Source of the DNA: Microbacterium sp. zg-Y818
Lineage (GTDB): Bacteria > Actinomycetota > Actinomycetes > Actinomycetales > Microbacteriaceae
Reading direction: 5' to 3'
DNA: 64,000 nt
Assembly (NCBI RefSeq): GCF_030246905.1
Contig: NZ_CP126741.1
Location: forward strand, 1,550,001-1,614,000
Translations under genes and position numbers: made by a program
Shown: positions 19,058-27,024 of the stretch, piece after piece
Layout of the letters: each line of letters opens with the position of its first letter
Numbering within the stretch: position 1 is the first letter of the stretch
Notes under the pieces: generated by a model
What the model was told of the DNA's origin: nothing
What the model saw: only the letters and a program-made list of their open reading frames with translations
Database searches by the model: none

Positions 19058-20515
19058 TCAGACCTCCACTGACTCGAACGCCGGCAGGTCGCTGGGGCTC
19101 GCGAGACGCCCGAGCACCGCGGTGGCCGCGGCCACCAGCGGCGACACCAGGTGCGTGCGCCCGCCCTTGCCCTGCCGCCCCTCGAAGTTGCGGTTGCTCG
19201 TCGACGCGCAGCGCTCCCCCGGTGCCAGCTGGTCGGGGTTCATGCCCAGGCACATCGAGCAGCCGGCGAAACGCCATTCGGCACCGAAGTCGAGGAAGAC
19301 CTTGTCCAGCCCCTCCGCCTCGGCTTCCAGCCGCACGCGCGCGGACCCGGGGACGACCATCACGCGCACCCCCTCGGCCTTCGTGCGGCCCTGCACGATC
19401 GACGCGAAGGCGCGCAGGTCCTCGATGCGGCTGTTGGTGCAGGAGCCCATGAAGACGGCATCCACCGGCACGTCCTTGAGCGCAGTGCCGGGGACGAGGT
19501 CCATGTACTCCAGCGCGCGGCGGGCGGCTGCCTGATCGTTGGGGTCGGCGAAATCCTCGGGAGCCGGCACGACGTCGCTGAGCGACACGCCCTGGCCGGG
19601 GTTGGTGCCCCACGTCACGAAGGGCTCAAGGGTGTCGGCGTCGAGGAACACCTCAGCGTCGTAGACGGCGCCCTCGTCGCTCGGGAGAGTCCGCCAGTAG
19701 GCGACAGCGTCGTCCCAGTCCTGACCGGTCGGCGCGTGCTGCCGGCCCTTGAGGTAGGCGAAGGTGGTCTCGTCGGGCGCGACCATTCCGGCGCGGGCGC
19801 CCGCCTCGATCGACATGTTGCAGATCGTCATGCGCCCCTCCATCGAGAGGGCGCGGATGGCGCTGCCGCGGAATTCGAGCACGTAGCCCTGCCCGCCGTT
19901 GGTGCCGATCTTGGCGATCACGGCGAGGATGATGTCCTTCGCCGTGACACCGGGCTTGAGCTCCCCTTCGACGGTGATCGCCATCGTCTTGAAGGGCTTG
20001 AGCGGCAGCGTCTGGGTGGCAAGGACGTGCTCCACCTCGCTCGTGCCGATGCCGAAGGCCATCGCACCGAACGCGCCGTGGGTCGAGGTGTGCGAGTCGC
20101 CGCAGACCACGGTGATCCCCGGCATCGTGAGGCCCAGCTGGGGGCCCACGACGTGGACGATCCCCTGCTCCTTGTCGCCCAGCGGATGCAGGCGCACACC
20201 GAACTCGGCGGCGTTGCGCCGCAGGGTCTCGATCTGGGTGCGGCTGGTGAGGTCGGCGATCGGCTTGTCGATGTCGAGCGTCGGGGTGTTGTGGTCCTCG
20301 GTCGCGATCGTGAGGTCGAGGCGGCGCACCGGGCGTCCCTCGGCGCGCAGGCCGTCGAATGCCTGGGGGCTCGTCACCTCGTGCACCAGGTGCAGGTCGA
20401 TGTAGATGATGTCGGGGCTGCCGTCTTCGCCCTTGACCACGACGTGGTCATCCCAGACCTTCTCGGCCAGGGTGCGGGGGCGATCAGGGATCGTCGTCGG
20501 TGCGGGGGTGCTCAT
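19058..20515 (-). CDS. leuC: 3-isopropylmalate dehydratase large subunit
   Basis: Iron-sulfur subunit of isopropylmalate isomerase. The 485 residues contain [25 protein letters not shown] with the first cluster Cys, and [15 protein letters not shown] with the other two, so the [4Fe-4S] site is complete. The ATG is preceded by AAGGAG. The 155 bases upstream, before terC, hold its promoter region; no leucine-rich leader peptide or T-box was recognised there. Confidence 0.97.
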   Translation of the reverse strand: MSTPAPTTIPDRPRTLAEKVWDDHVVVKGEDGSPDIIYIDLHLVHEVTSPQAFDGLRAEGRPVRRLDLTIATEDHNTPTLDIDKPIADLTSRTQIETLRRNAAEFGVRLHPLGDKEQGIVHVVGPQLGLTMPGITVVCGDSHTSTHGAFGAMAFGIGTSEVEHVLATQTLPLKPFKTMAITVEGELKPGVTAKDIILAVIAKIGTNGGQGYVLEFRGSAIRALSMEGRMTICNMSIEAGARAGMVAPDETTFAYLKGRQHAPTGQDWDDAVAYWRTLPSDEGAVYDAEVFLDADTLEPFVTWGTNPGQGVSLSDVVPAPEDFADPNDQAAARRALEYMDLVPGTALKDVPVDAVFMGSCTNSRIEDLRAFASIVQGRTKAEGVRVMVVPGSARVRLEAEAEGLDKVFLDFGAEWRFAGCSMCLGMNPDQLAPGERCASTSNRNFEGRQGKGGRTHLVSPLVAAATAVLGRLASPSDLPAFESVEV

Positions 20516-20670
20516 TGCTCTGAAGTCTCCTTGCGAACGGGATCAAGCCCACCACCGACTCCGCGACGAGGAAGGGCTCAGAACGAGGCCTCGCCGCGGC
20601 CGCTAAGCAGAAGACGAGCGATCCGCACGCGCCCACATTAGCACCGTGCGGACCGCTCGCTCCTCGTGTG

Positions 20671-21756
20671 TCAGCGCCCGGCGCGGTGGTCCGGCGTCCC
20701 CGGGTCCTCGACGGTGGGGGGCGTCACATGCTCCTCGGCGACGGCCGCGGCCGCAGCTTGCGGCGTCGGGGCCTTGCGCTCGCGGGACGAAGCCACGAGG
20801 CTCGCGACGGTGGCGACGACCATCGAGGCGATGATGACGCCCAGCGACATCCAGGTGGAGATGTCCGGCACCCACTCGATGTGCTCCCCGCCGTTGATGA
20901 AGGGCAGCTCGTTCTCGTGCATCGCGTGGAAGATGAGTTTGACGCCGATGAAGGCGAGGATGAACGCGATGCCGTAGTGCAGGTACTTGAGGCGGTCGAG
21001 CAGTCCCCCCAGCAGGAAGTAGAGCTGGCGCAGGCCCATGAGCGCGAAGATGTTCGCGGTGAAGACGATGAACGGGTCCTGCGTGATGCCGAAGATCGCG
21101 GGGATCGAGTCCAGCGCGAACAGCAGGTCGGTCATGCCGATCGCGACGAAGACGATGATCATCGGCGTGAAGATGCGCTTGCCGTTCACGACCGTGCGCA
21201 CCTTGGCGCCGTCGTACTCGTCGCTGATGTCCACGCGGCGGCGGACCAGCCGCACCACGAAGCTCTCCTTCTTCTCCTCGTCCTCATGCTCCTTGCCGGG
21301 GAAGGCCTGCTTCCACGCGGTGTAGATCAGGAACGCCCCGAACAGGTAGAAGATCGGCAGGAACTGCTCGATGATCACCGCTCCGAGCAGGATGAAGATG
21401 CCGCGCAGGATCAGCGCGATGATGATGCCGACCATCAGCACCTTCTGCTGGTACTGACGCGGCACCGCGAACTGGCCCATGATCAGCACGAAGACGAAGA
21501 GGTTGTCGATCGACAGGCTGTACTCGGTCAGCCAGCCGGCGACGAACTGTCCGGTGACATCGGCGCTTCCGGTCACGCCGAAGAGGATGCCGGCGAACGC
21601 GATCGCCAGGGCGACGTAGAAGACCACCCACAGCGTCGACTCCTTCGTGGAGGGGATGTGCGGTCGCTTGATGATCAGCAGCAGATCGGCGATGAGGATC
21701 GTGAGCAGCACGACGAATGCGCCGATCTCGAACCAAAGGGGGATCTCGAAGCCCAT
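20671..21756 (-). CDS. TerC/Alx family integral membrane protein
   Basis: A 361-residue polytopic membrane protein of the TerC family (E. coli Alx, B. subtilis MeeF/YceF types), implicated in Mn(II) export. Family hallmarks are SLSIDNLFVFVLIM and FALDSIPAIFGIT, each with acidic residues buried in a helix that are thought to bind metal. About 8-9 hydrophobic segments are visible, plus a charged cytosolic loop (GKEHEDEEKKESF) and an Ala/Pro-rich tail. The start at 21756 has an AAAGG ribosome binding site that takes part in the upstream riboswitch-like structure. Confidence 0.93.
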   Translation of the reverse strand: MGFEIPLWFEIGAFVVLLTILIADLLLIIKRPHIPSTKESTLWVVFYVALAIAFAGILFGVTGSADVTGQFVAGWLTEYSLSIDNLFVFVLIMGQFAVPRQYQQKVLMVGIIIALILRGIFILLGAVIIEQFLPIFYLFGAFLIYTAWKQAFPGKEHEDEEKKESFVVRLVRRRVDISDEYDGAKVRTVVNGKRIFTPMIIVFVAIGMTDLLFALDSIPAIFGITQDPFIVFTANIFALMGLRQLYFLLGGLLDRLKYLHYGIAFILAFIGVKLIFHAMHENELPFINGGEHIEWVPDISTWMSLGVIIASMVVATVASLVASSRERKAPTPQAAAAAVAEEHVTPPTVEDPGTPDHRAGR

Positions 21757-21762
21757 GGGAGC

Positions 21763-21888
21763 CTTTCGGAGGGTGCGGTGGATGCCGAAAGTCTCTCCCC
21801 CGCGTGAAGCGGCGCGCGCCCGGGGCCACTCGATTGGGGCCCGTGATGACGGAGGCGCGAGGACGGGATACTCCCTCTCGTTCGCACC
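21763..21888 (-). ncRNA. Candidate yybP-ykoY Mn(II) riboswitch upstream of terC
   Basis: Reading the minus strand, stem P1 pairs CGAGAG (21880-21875) with CUUUCG (21791-21786). Directly inside P1 are GGAGUA on the 5' side and GAGA on the 3' side, the arrangement of the yybP-ykoY family. An outer GGTGCG/CGCACC pairing closes it. An alternative hairpin pairs CUUUCGG with CCGAAAG, which overlaps the terC ribosome binding site, so ligand binding could free translation. The call comes from pattern and gene context; no covariance model was run. Confidence 0.55.
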
Positions 21889-21976
21889 AGGATACAGGCG
21901 TGTGCGCGCCAGACCGCGTTTCTGAGACGATCGGCGGTGGGTCGACACTCTCTCGGTGAGAGACGAAAGGGAACGC

Positions 21977-22531
21977 ATGGGCGACGATCGCGACGACGCG
22001 GACCTGGTGGCCGCCGCCGCAACCGGGTCGGAGGACGCCTTCCGCGCGCTCTACCGCGCCTACGTGCGGCCGGTGTACTGGCTTGCGCACCGTCTGGTGG
22101 GGAGCGCCGCGGATGCCGAAGACGTGACGCAGGAGACCTTCCTCACGGCGTGGCGCAAGCTTCCCGACCTGCAGCTGGCCGGCGACTCGCTGCTGCCGTG
22201 GCTCGTGACGATCTGCCGGTTCCAGTGCGCCAACCGGGTGCGGCGCCTGCGCCGCGACCGGGAGCACACCGCCGGCACAGTCGACGAGACCGCGCCGGAC
22301 ACGGTCGACGTTGCGGAGCTCGTGGTCGGCCGCGACGTCGCCGAGCGCATCGTCGCCGCGGTGGCAGGGCTGTCGGCGCTGGACCGGGAGATCTTCCGCC
22401 TGTGCGCCGCCGAGGGCCACGCCTACCAGGCTGCCGCCGAGCAGCTGGGCGTGGGCCACGGCGTCGTTCGCAATCGTCTCTCCCGCATCCGCACGAAACT
22501 GCGGACCGAACTGGGAACGGAGACCGCATGA
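21977..22531 (+). CDS. ECF-type RNA polymerase sigma factor
   Basis: A 184-residue sigma-70 family protein with region 2 (about 20-85, including DAEDVTQETFLTAWR for -10 recognition) and region 4 (about 120-180, LSALDREIFRLCAAEGHAYQ, helix-turn-helix with GVVRNRLSRIRTKL). The ATG at 21977 has a GAAAGGG ribosome binding site. The stop overlaps the start of the DUF4349 gene (ATGA), suggesting a sigma/anti-sigma or sigma/effector pair. Target genes are not visible. Confidence 0.92.
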   Translation: MGDDRDDADLVAAAATGSEDAFRALYRAYVRPVYWLAHRLVGSAADAEDVTQETFLTAWRKLPDLQLAGDSLLPWLVTICRFQCANRVRRLRRDREHTAGTVDETAPDTVDVAELVVGRDVAERIVAAVAGLSALDREIFRLCAAEGHAYQAAAEQLGVGHGVVRNRLSRIRTKLRTELGTETA

Positions 22532-23739
22532 CCCCGACGACTTCTTCCGGGGCGGATGCCTCCGCGGATCTGCCCGACCTGGACGACCAGACGGTCGCCC
22601 GCATCGAGGGCGAGCTGTTCGCGCGCATCCGCCAAGAGCCTCGCGGCGCGGCGGCGGGGCGCGAGGCGGCGCCGGCCGTTCGCGGCGCGACGCCGGCACG
22701 CACCGCCCGACAGCGCCGGCGCAGCTGGCTCATCGCCGGAGGCGCCGCAGCGGCGCTGGTGCTCGTGGCGGCCGTGATCGCACCGGGCGTGGGCAATCTC
22801 ATCCGGGGCGGCTCGGGGACAGACAGCCAGGTGATCGACGGCGCGTGGATGACCACGACCGAAGGCTCGGCCGTCATGCCGGAGGCCGGCGTGGCCGACG
22901 GCGACGCCGAGAGTGGGCTGGGCGTCATCGGCGGTGCCGCCGACGGCGGCGGCGACGGTGCGCAGCAACGCGAGGTGATCGCGACCGCCTCGGCGACGCT
23001 CGAGGTGGGCTCAGGTGCGCGGGCGGCTGCCGATGCCCTCGAGGCGATCTCGGCTGAGGCCGAAGCGGCGGGCGGCTTCGTGGAATCGCTCAGCCTCGGG
23101 CGGGCCGGCGGTCTCGGCGAGAGCGGCACGATCGAGGGTGGATTCGTCGGGGGCCAGTACGGCGATGCCGCGCTGTATCCCGACCCCTCGGCGGTGTCGG
23201 ACACCTGGATCACGGTGCGCGTGCCGTCGTCGGAGCTGACCGCCACGATCGAGCGCCTCGACGAGTTCGGCGAGGTCACGGCATCCCGCATCTCGCGTCA
23301 GGACGTCACGACCGGGGCGGTCGACTTGCGAGCACGGGTGGCATCGGCCGCGGCGTCGGTAGAGCGGCTCACCGCCCTGCTGAACGAAGCCGGCTCGCTG
23401 TCGGACTTGATCGCGGCCGAGGACGCGCTGGCCGAGCGCCAGGCGGAGCTGGAGTCGCTGCAGGGGCAGCTGGACTATCTCGACGGGCAGGTATCGCTGT
23501 CGTCGCTCACGGTCAGCGTCGTGACCCCCGCGGAGCGTGTCGACGCCGACCCCGCCGGATTCACCGACGGACTGCTGGCGGGATGGAATGGTCTCGTGGC
23601 CGCGATGAACGGCATCGTGGTCGCGCTGGGCTTCCTGCTGCCGTGGCTGGCGGTGATCGGCGTGATCGGCGCGGCCGTCTGGCTGATCCGCCGCGCGGTG
23701 CGCCGCCGCCGCTCCCCCGCCGCCCCAGCCGCCGACTGA
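22528..23739 (+). CDS. DUF4349 membrane protein, possible anti-sigma partner
   Basis: A 403-residue protein coupled to the ECF sigma gene by a 4-base overlap. Layout: cytosolic N terminus (1-70, LPDLDDQTVARIEGELFARI), one membrane helix (about 71-90), an extracytoplasmic Gly/Asp-rich linker, the DUF4349 domain (about 150-330, with a coiled coil around AEDALAERQAELESLQGQL), then a C-terminal hydrophobic segment and a basic tail. The family function is unknown. The position suggests that its N-terminal domain may hold the sigma factor at the membrane. Confidence 0.8.
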   Translation: MTPTTSSGADASADLPDLDDQTVARIEGELFARIRQEPRGAAAGREAAPAVRGATPARTARQRRRSWLIAGGAAAALVLVAAVIAPGVGNLIRGGSGTDSQVIDGAWMTTTEGSAVMPEAGVADGDAESGLGVIGGAADGGGDGAQQREVIATASATLEVGSGARAAADALEAISAEAEAAGGFVESLSLGRAGGLGESGTIEGGFVGGQYGDAALYPDPSAVSDTWITVRVPSSELTATIERLDEFGEVTASRISRQDVTTGAVDLRARVASAAASVERLTALLNEAGSLSDLIAAEDALAERQAELESLQGQLDYLDGQVSLSSLTVSVVTPAERVDADPAGFTDGLLAGWNGLVAAMNGIVVALGFLLPWLAVIGVIGAAVWLIRRAVRRRRSPAAPAAD

Positions 23740-23764
23740 CCCGCCCGCCTCGCCCTGGCGCTGG

Positions 23765-23825
23765 GACGAATCCTGACGGCCGAGACGGCGGGTGCCACCC
23801 ACGGTCTCGGCCGCGGGTATTCGTC
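23765..23825. terminator. Bidirectional terminator between DUF4349 gene and P-type ATPase
   Basis: Nested inverted repeat: outer GACGAAT/ATTCGTC (7 bp) and inner GGCCGAGAC/GTCTCGGCC (9 bp). It lies between two convergent stop codons and has no strong T tract. Confidence 0.6.
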
Positions 23826-25733
23826 TCACCGGTCGCGCGGCGTCGGCGCCGGCGCGAGCGTCGGCGCGGGCGCGAGGCCGGAGGCGGGCGCGCGCAGGGC
23901 GCGGAGGGCGTAGAGGATCGTTGCGAGGTCGACCAGTTCCTGCACGAGGGCACCCACGACGGCGGGGATCACGCCCGTCATCGCGATGAGCATCAGCCCG
24001 ACGCTCAGCCCGATGCCGATCCAGATCGCGGTGAGGGCGACCCGCAGCGTGTGGCGGCCGATCACGATCGCTTCGACCACGCGCGCGAGCGAGTCGACCG
24101 TGATGACGACGTCGGCGGCATCCCCCGCCGCCGTCGCGCCGCGCGCCCCCATCGCCACCCCGACGTCGGCTGCCGCCAGCGCGGGGGCGTCGTTGACGCC
24201 GTCGCCGACCATCATCGTGGGGCGCGGGGTGAACGCCCCGACGAGGTGCACTTTCTCGGGCGGAAGCAGGTCGGCGTGCACCTCGTCGACCCCGATGCCG
24301 TGCGCGATCGCCTCGGCGGTGGGAGCGGCGTCGCCGGTGAGCATCGCGACACGCTCGACCCCATGGGTGCGCAACCACGCGACCACCTCGCGGGACTCCT
24401 CCCGGGCTGCATCTGCGAGCAGCAGCGCACCGGCGAAGCGGCCATCGACCGCGACGTACGCCGCCACCTGGCCCGGTTCGAGCCGGGGGCGCTGCACCCC
24501 GTCGGCGACGGTGGCTACGAAGGCGGACTTGCCCACCGCCACCTGCCGCCCCGCGAGCACGGCGGACACGCCGTTGGTCGCGACCTCGCTGGCTTCTCGG
24601 GCCGGCAGCAGCTGCAGTCCTCGGGCATCGGCGGCGGCTCGGATGCCGTCGGCGAGCACGTGCGAGGAGTACTGCTCGGCCGAGGCGGCCAGCTGCAGCA
24701 CCTCGTCGGCGCTGAACCCCGCCGCGGGGAGCACGTCGACGAGCTCGGGACGCCCCGAGGTGAGCGTGCCGGTCTTGTCGAAGCACACCGACCGCACGCG
24801 CGCCAAACGCTCGATCTGAGCGCCGCCCTTGACGATGATCCCGGACTTCGCTGCCCGGGACAGCCCGCCCAGGAACGCGATGGGCGCCGCCAGCAGCAGC
24901 GGACACGGGGTGGCGAGCACGAGCACCTCGGCGAAGCGGGTGGGATCCCCCGACAGCCCCCACGCCGTTCCCGCCAGCACGAGGGACACGGCGGTGAAGG
25001 GCACCGCGAACCGATCGGCGAGCCGGACGACGGGCGCGCGGGAAGTCTGCGCCGCCTCGACGAGCGCGACGATCTGCTGGTACTGGCTGTCGGCGCTGCG
25101 CCGCACCGCGCGCAGCCGCACCGCACGGCTGCCGTTGACGGCGCCCGAGAACACCTCGTCCCCGTCCGAGCGGGTCACCGGCAGGCTCTCGCCCGTGAGG
25201 GACGACTCATCGAAGGTGCCGGCATCCCCCACGACCACCCCGTCGACGGGAACGACCTCCGATGGGCGCACGAGCAGCAGATCACCGACCTGCACGTCCT
25301 CCACCGGCACGTCGCGCAGTCGCTCGTCGCCGGCCGCGGCCGGGAGACCGCCCGGCCCGCCGACGATGTGCGCGGTCCGCGGCGAGCGGTCCAGCAGGGC
25401 AGTCAGGTCGCGCTGCGCGCGGCGCGCCGCGAACTCCTCGAGCGCCTCGCCGCCCGAGAGCATCAGCACGATGATGAGCGAAGCGACATACTCCCCCACC
25501 GCGAGAGTCGCCACCATCGCCACCACCGCGAGGATGTCGAGCCCCACGTGTCCGTGCAGCACGTCGCGCACCATGCGCACGAGGGTGAGGACGACGAAGA
25601 CGGCGACGTACCCTGTGGCGACCCAGCGAGCGCCGGAATCGGCACCCGCCGCGGCCAGTGCCAGAACGACGGCCAACGCGATGACTGCGAGGAAGATCGA
25701 CCCATACCGTGACGCCGTACGCATTGCCGACAT
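23826..25733 (-). CDS. Heavy-metal P-type ATPase of an atypical subgroup
   Basis: A 635-residue P1B-like cation pump with phosphorylation motif DKTGTLT, actuator TGES, and hinge GDGVNDAPALAAADVG. It differs from CadA/CopA types. There is no N-terminal metal-binding domain and the membrane motif is TPCPLLLAAP rather than CPC. The usual SEHP is SSHV, and the last membrane helices carry VQELVDLATILYAL. It ends with repeated Ala-Pro. About 6 transmembrane segments are visible. The metal cannot be assigned. The start MSAMRTASRYGSI could be either Met. Confidence 0.88.
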   Translation of the reverse strand: MSAMRTASRYGSIFLAVIALAVVLALAAAGADSGARWVATGYVAVFVVLTLVRMVRDVLHGHVGLDILAVVAMVATLAVGEYVASLIIVLMLSGGEALEEFAARRAQRDLTALLDRSPRTAHIVGGPGGLPAAAGDERLRDVPVEDVQVGDLLLVRPSEVVPVDGVVVGDAGTFDESSLTGESLPVTRSDGDEVFSGAVNGSRAVRLRAVRRSADSQYQQIVALVEAAQTSRAPVVRLADRFAVPFTAVSLVLAGTAWGLSGDPTRFAEVLVLATPCPLLLAAPIAFLGGLSRAAKSGIIVKGGAQIERLARVRSVCFDKTGTLTSGRPELVDVLPAAGFSADEVLQLAASAEQYSSHVLADGIRAAADARGLQLLPAREASEVATNGVSAVLAGRQVAVGKSAFVATVADGVQRPRLEPGQVAAYVAVDGRFAGALLLADAAREESREVVAWLRTHGVERVAMLTGDAAPTAEAIAHGIGVDEVHADLLPPEKVHLVGAFTPRPTMMVGDGVNDAPALAAADVGVAMGARGATAAGDAADVVITVDSLARVVEAIVIGRHTLRVALTAIWIGIGLSVGLMLIAMTGVIPAVVGALVQELVDLATILYALRALRAPASGLAPAPTLAPAPTPRDR

Positions 25734-25783
25734 GCGGCCAGCCTGCCTGCGGCTCCCTCACGGCGCCAGCCCCGTGGGCAGCG

Positions 25784-25815
25784 AAAAACCCCCCGGCAGA
25801 AACCGGGGGGTTTTT
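25784..25815 (-). terminator. Rho-independent terminator after tRNA-Glu
   Basis: A perfect 13-bp inverted repeat, AAAAACCCCCCGG / CCGGGGGGTTTTT, with a 6-base loop. It begins 7 bases beyond the tRNA 3' end on the minus strand and is symmetric, so it could act both ways. Confidence 0.9.
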
Positions 25816-25822
25816 CGTGTTG

Positions 25823-25895
25823 TGACCCCAGCGGGATTCGAACCCGCGTTACCGCCGTGAGAGGGCGGCGTACTAGGCCGCTATACGATGGGGCC
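25823..25895 (-). tRNA. tRNA-Glu (CUC)
   Basis: A 73-base cloverleaf read on the minus strand. The acceptor stem is GGCCCCA/TGGGGTC with discriminator A. The anticodon stem is CCGCC/GGCGG with loop CTCTCAC, giving anticodon CUC (codon GAG). The T-loop is TTCGAAT. CCA is not encoded. A terminator follows directly. Confidence 0.96.
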
Positions 25896-25994
25896 GTTTC
25901 GACAACCGTTAAAGTATGCCACGGCTCGCATGACGTGGCCAAATCGAGGCGGGCTGCGGTTGCCGCCGGGCGTGTCGCACGGTTGACTTTCCTC

Positions 25995-26633
25995 ATGCGA
26001 GTCACAAAGCACGAACATGCCTGCCTGCGCCTCGAGCGCGATGGAAAGACGATCATCATCGACCCGGGTTCCTTCACCCTCCCCCTGACGGATGTGAAGA
26101 ACCTCGTCGCCATCGTCCTCACCCACGAGCACCCCGACCACTGGACGCCCGATCATCTGGACCGGCTGACGGCTCTGGCGCCGCGCGTGCCCATCTTCGC
26201 ACCGGCCGGAGTCGCGGCCGCCGCCCCCGGATACGACATCACGGTCGTCGCCCCCGGTGACACCGTCACGGTCGACCCGTTCACACTGGTGTTCTACGGC
26301 GGACGGCACGCGGTGATCCACGAGTCCATCCCGGTCATCGACAACGTCGGTGTGCTCGTCAACGACGACTTCTATTACCCCGGGGACTCCTACGCCGTGC
26401 CCAAGGGTGCGGAGGTGCGGCTGCTGGCGGCGCCGGTGGGTGCGCCGTGGCTGAAGATCGGCGAGGCGATGGACTTCGTCCTCGCCGTGAAGCCCCGCCG
26501 GGCCTTCGGCACCCACGACATGACGCTCTCCCGCGCCGGACTGCAGATGGGCCGCGCCCGCCTGAAGTGGGCGACGGAGCAGAACGCCGGCGAGTTCCTC
26601 GAGCTCGAACCCGGCAACTCGGTCGACCTGTAG
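25995..26633 (+). CDS. UlaG-like metallo-beta-lactamase-fold hydrolase
   Basis: A 212-residue metal-dependent hydrolase. Zinc-ligand motifs are THEHPDHW (HxHxDH), GGRHAVIH, YYPGDSY and the final GTHD. The compact size and order match the UlaG-like branch of the metallo-beta-lactamase superfamily (lactonases/phosphodiesterases); the substrate is unknown. The ATG has no clear ribosome binding site. It converges with ptsH across a strong hairpin. Confidence 0.85.
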   Translation: MRVTKHEHACLRLERDGKTIIIDPGSFTLPLTDVKNLVAIVLTHEHPDHWTPDHLDRLTALAPRVPIFAPAGVAAAAPGYDITVVAPGDTVTVDPFTLVFYGGRHAVIHESIPVIDNVGVLVNDDFYYPGDSYAVPKGAEVRLLAAPVGAPWLKIGEAMDFVLAVKPRRAFGTHDMTLSRAGLQMGRARLKWATEQNAGEFLELEPGNSVDL

Positions 26634-26668
26634 CGAGAACCACCGCGCTGACAGCTGCCCGCAGACGA

Positions 26669-26701
26669 CGGATGCCGCGGGGGTGTACCCCGCGGCATCC
26701 G
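26669..26701. terminator. Bidirectional hairpin terminator
   Basis: A perfect 14-bp stem, CGGATGCCGCGGGG / CCCCGCGGCATCCG, with a 5-base loop, lies between convergent stop codons of the metallo-hydrolase and ptsH. It has no T tract. Confidence 0.75.
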
Positions 26702-26733
26702 TGTGTCCGGCCCTAGCCGGCGTCAGTGGCGTG

Positions 26734-27003
26734 TCACTGCGCGTCGAGATCCGTCTCCAGCAGCGCGACGAGCTCGTCCAGCGCCTGCTCGGCGCCCTCG
26801 CCTTCGGCCTTGAGCGTCACGACCGTGCCGTTCGAGGCACCGAGCCCCATGAGCGACAGGATGCTGCCGGCGTTGAGGTCGGGTCCGCCCTCGACCGCGA
26901 TGGTGACCGGCACGCTCTTCTCCTGCACCGCCTGCACGAAGAGCTTTGCGGGGCGGGCGTGCAGTCCGGAGCTGCTGGCGATCGTGGCCTGGCGTTCTGC
27001 CAT
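26734..27003 (-). CDS. ptsH: Phosphocarrier protein HPr
   Basis: The 89-residue PTS phosphocarrier. The active-site His lies in SSSGLHARPA (His15 equivalent), and a Ser-46-like segment (NAGSILSLMGLG) is present. It passes phosphate from enzyme I to EIIA. It sits 21 bases downstream of the fructose EIIABC gene, so it is probably part of the fructose operon fruR-fruK-fruA-ptsH. Enzyme I is not in this window. Confidence 0.95.
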   Translation of the reverse strand: MAERQATIASSSGLHARPAKLFVQAVQEKSVPVTIAVEGGPDLNAGSILSLMGLGASNGTVVTLKAEGEGAEQALDELVALLETDLDAQ

Positions 27004-27024
27004 GGGGTCCTCCTTGTGGGGTTT

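Noticed and set aside
20603..20641. Short minus-strand peptide VLMWARADRSSSA before leuC as a leader peptide
   Set aside because: It contains only one leucine and no clear attenuator hairpin pair, so leucine control cannot be argued.
20671..21756. Tellurite resistance as the role of the TerC protein
   Set aside because: No other ter genes (terD, terZ, terA) are present, and the upstream RNA points to manganese.
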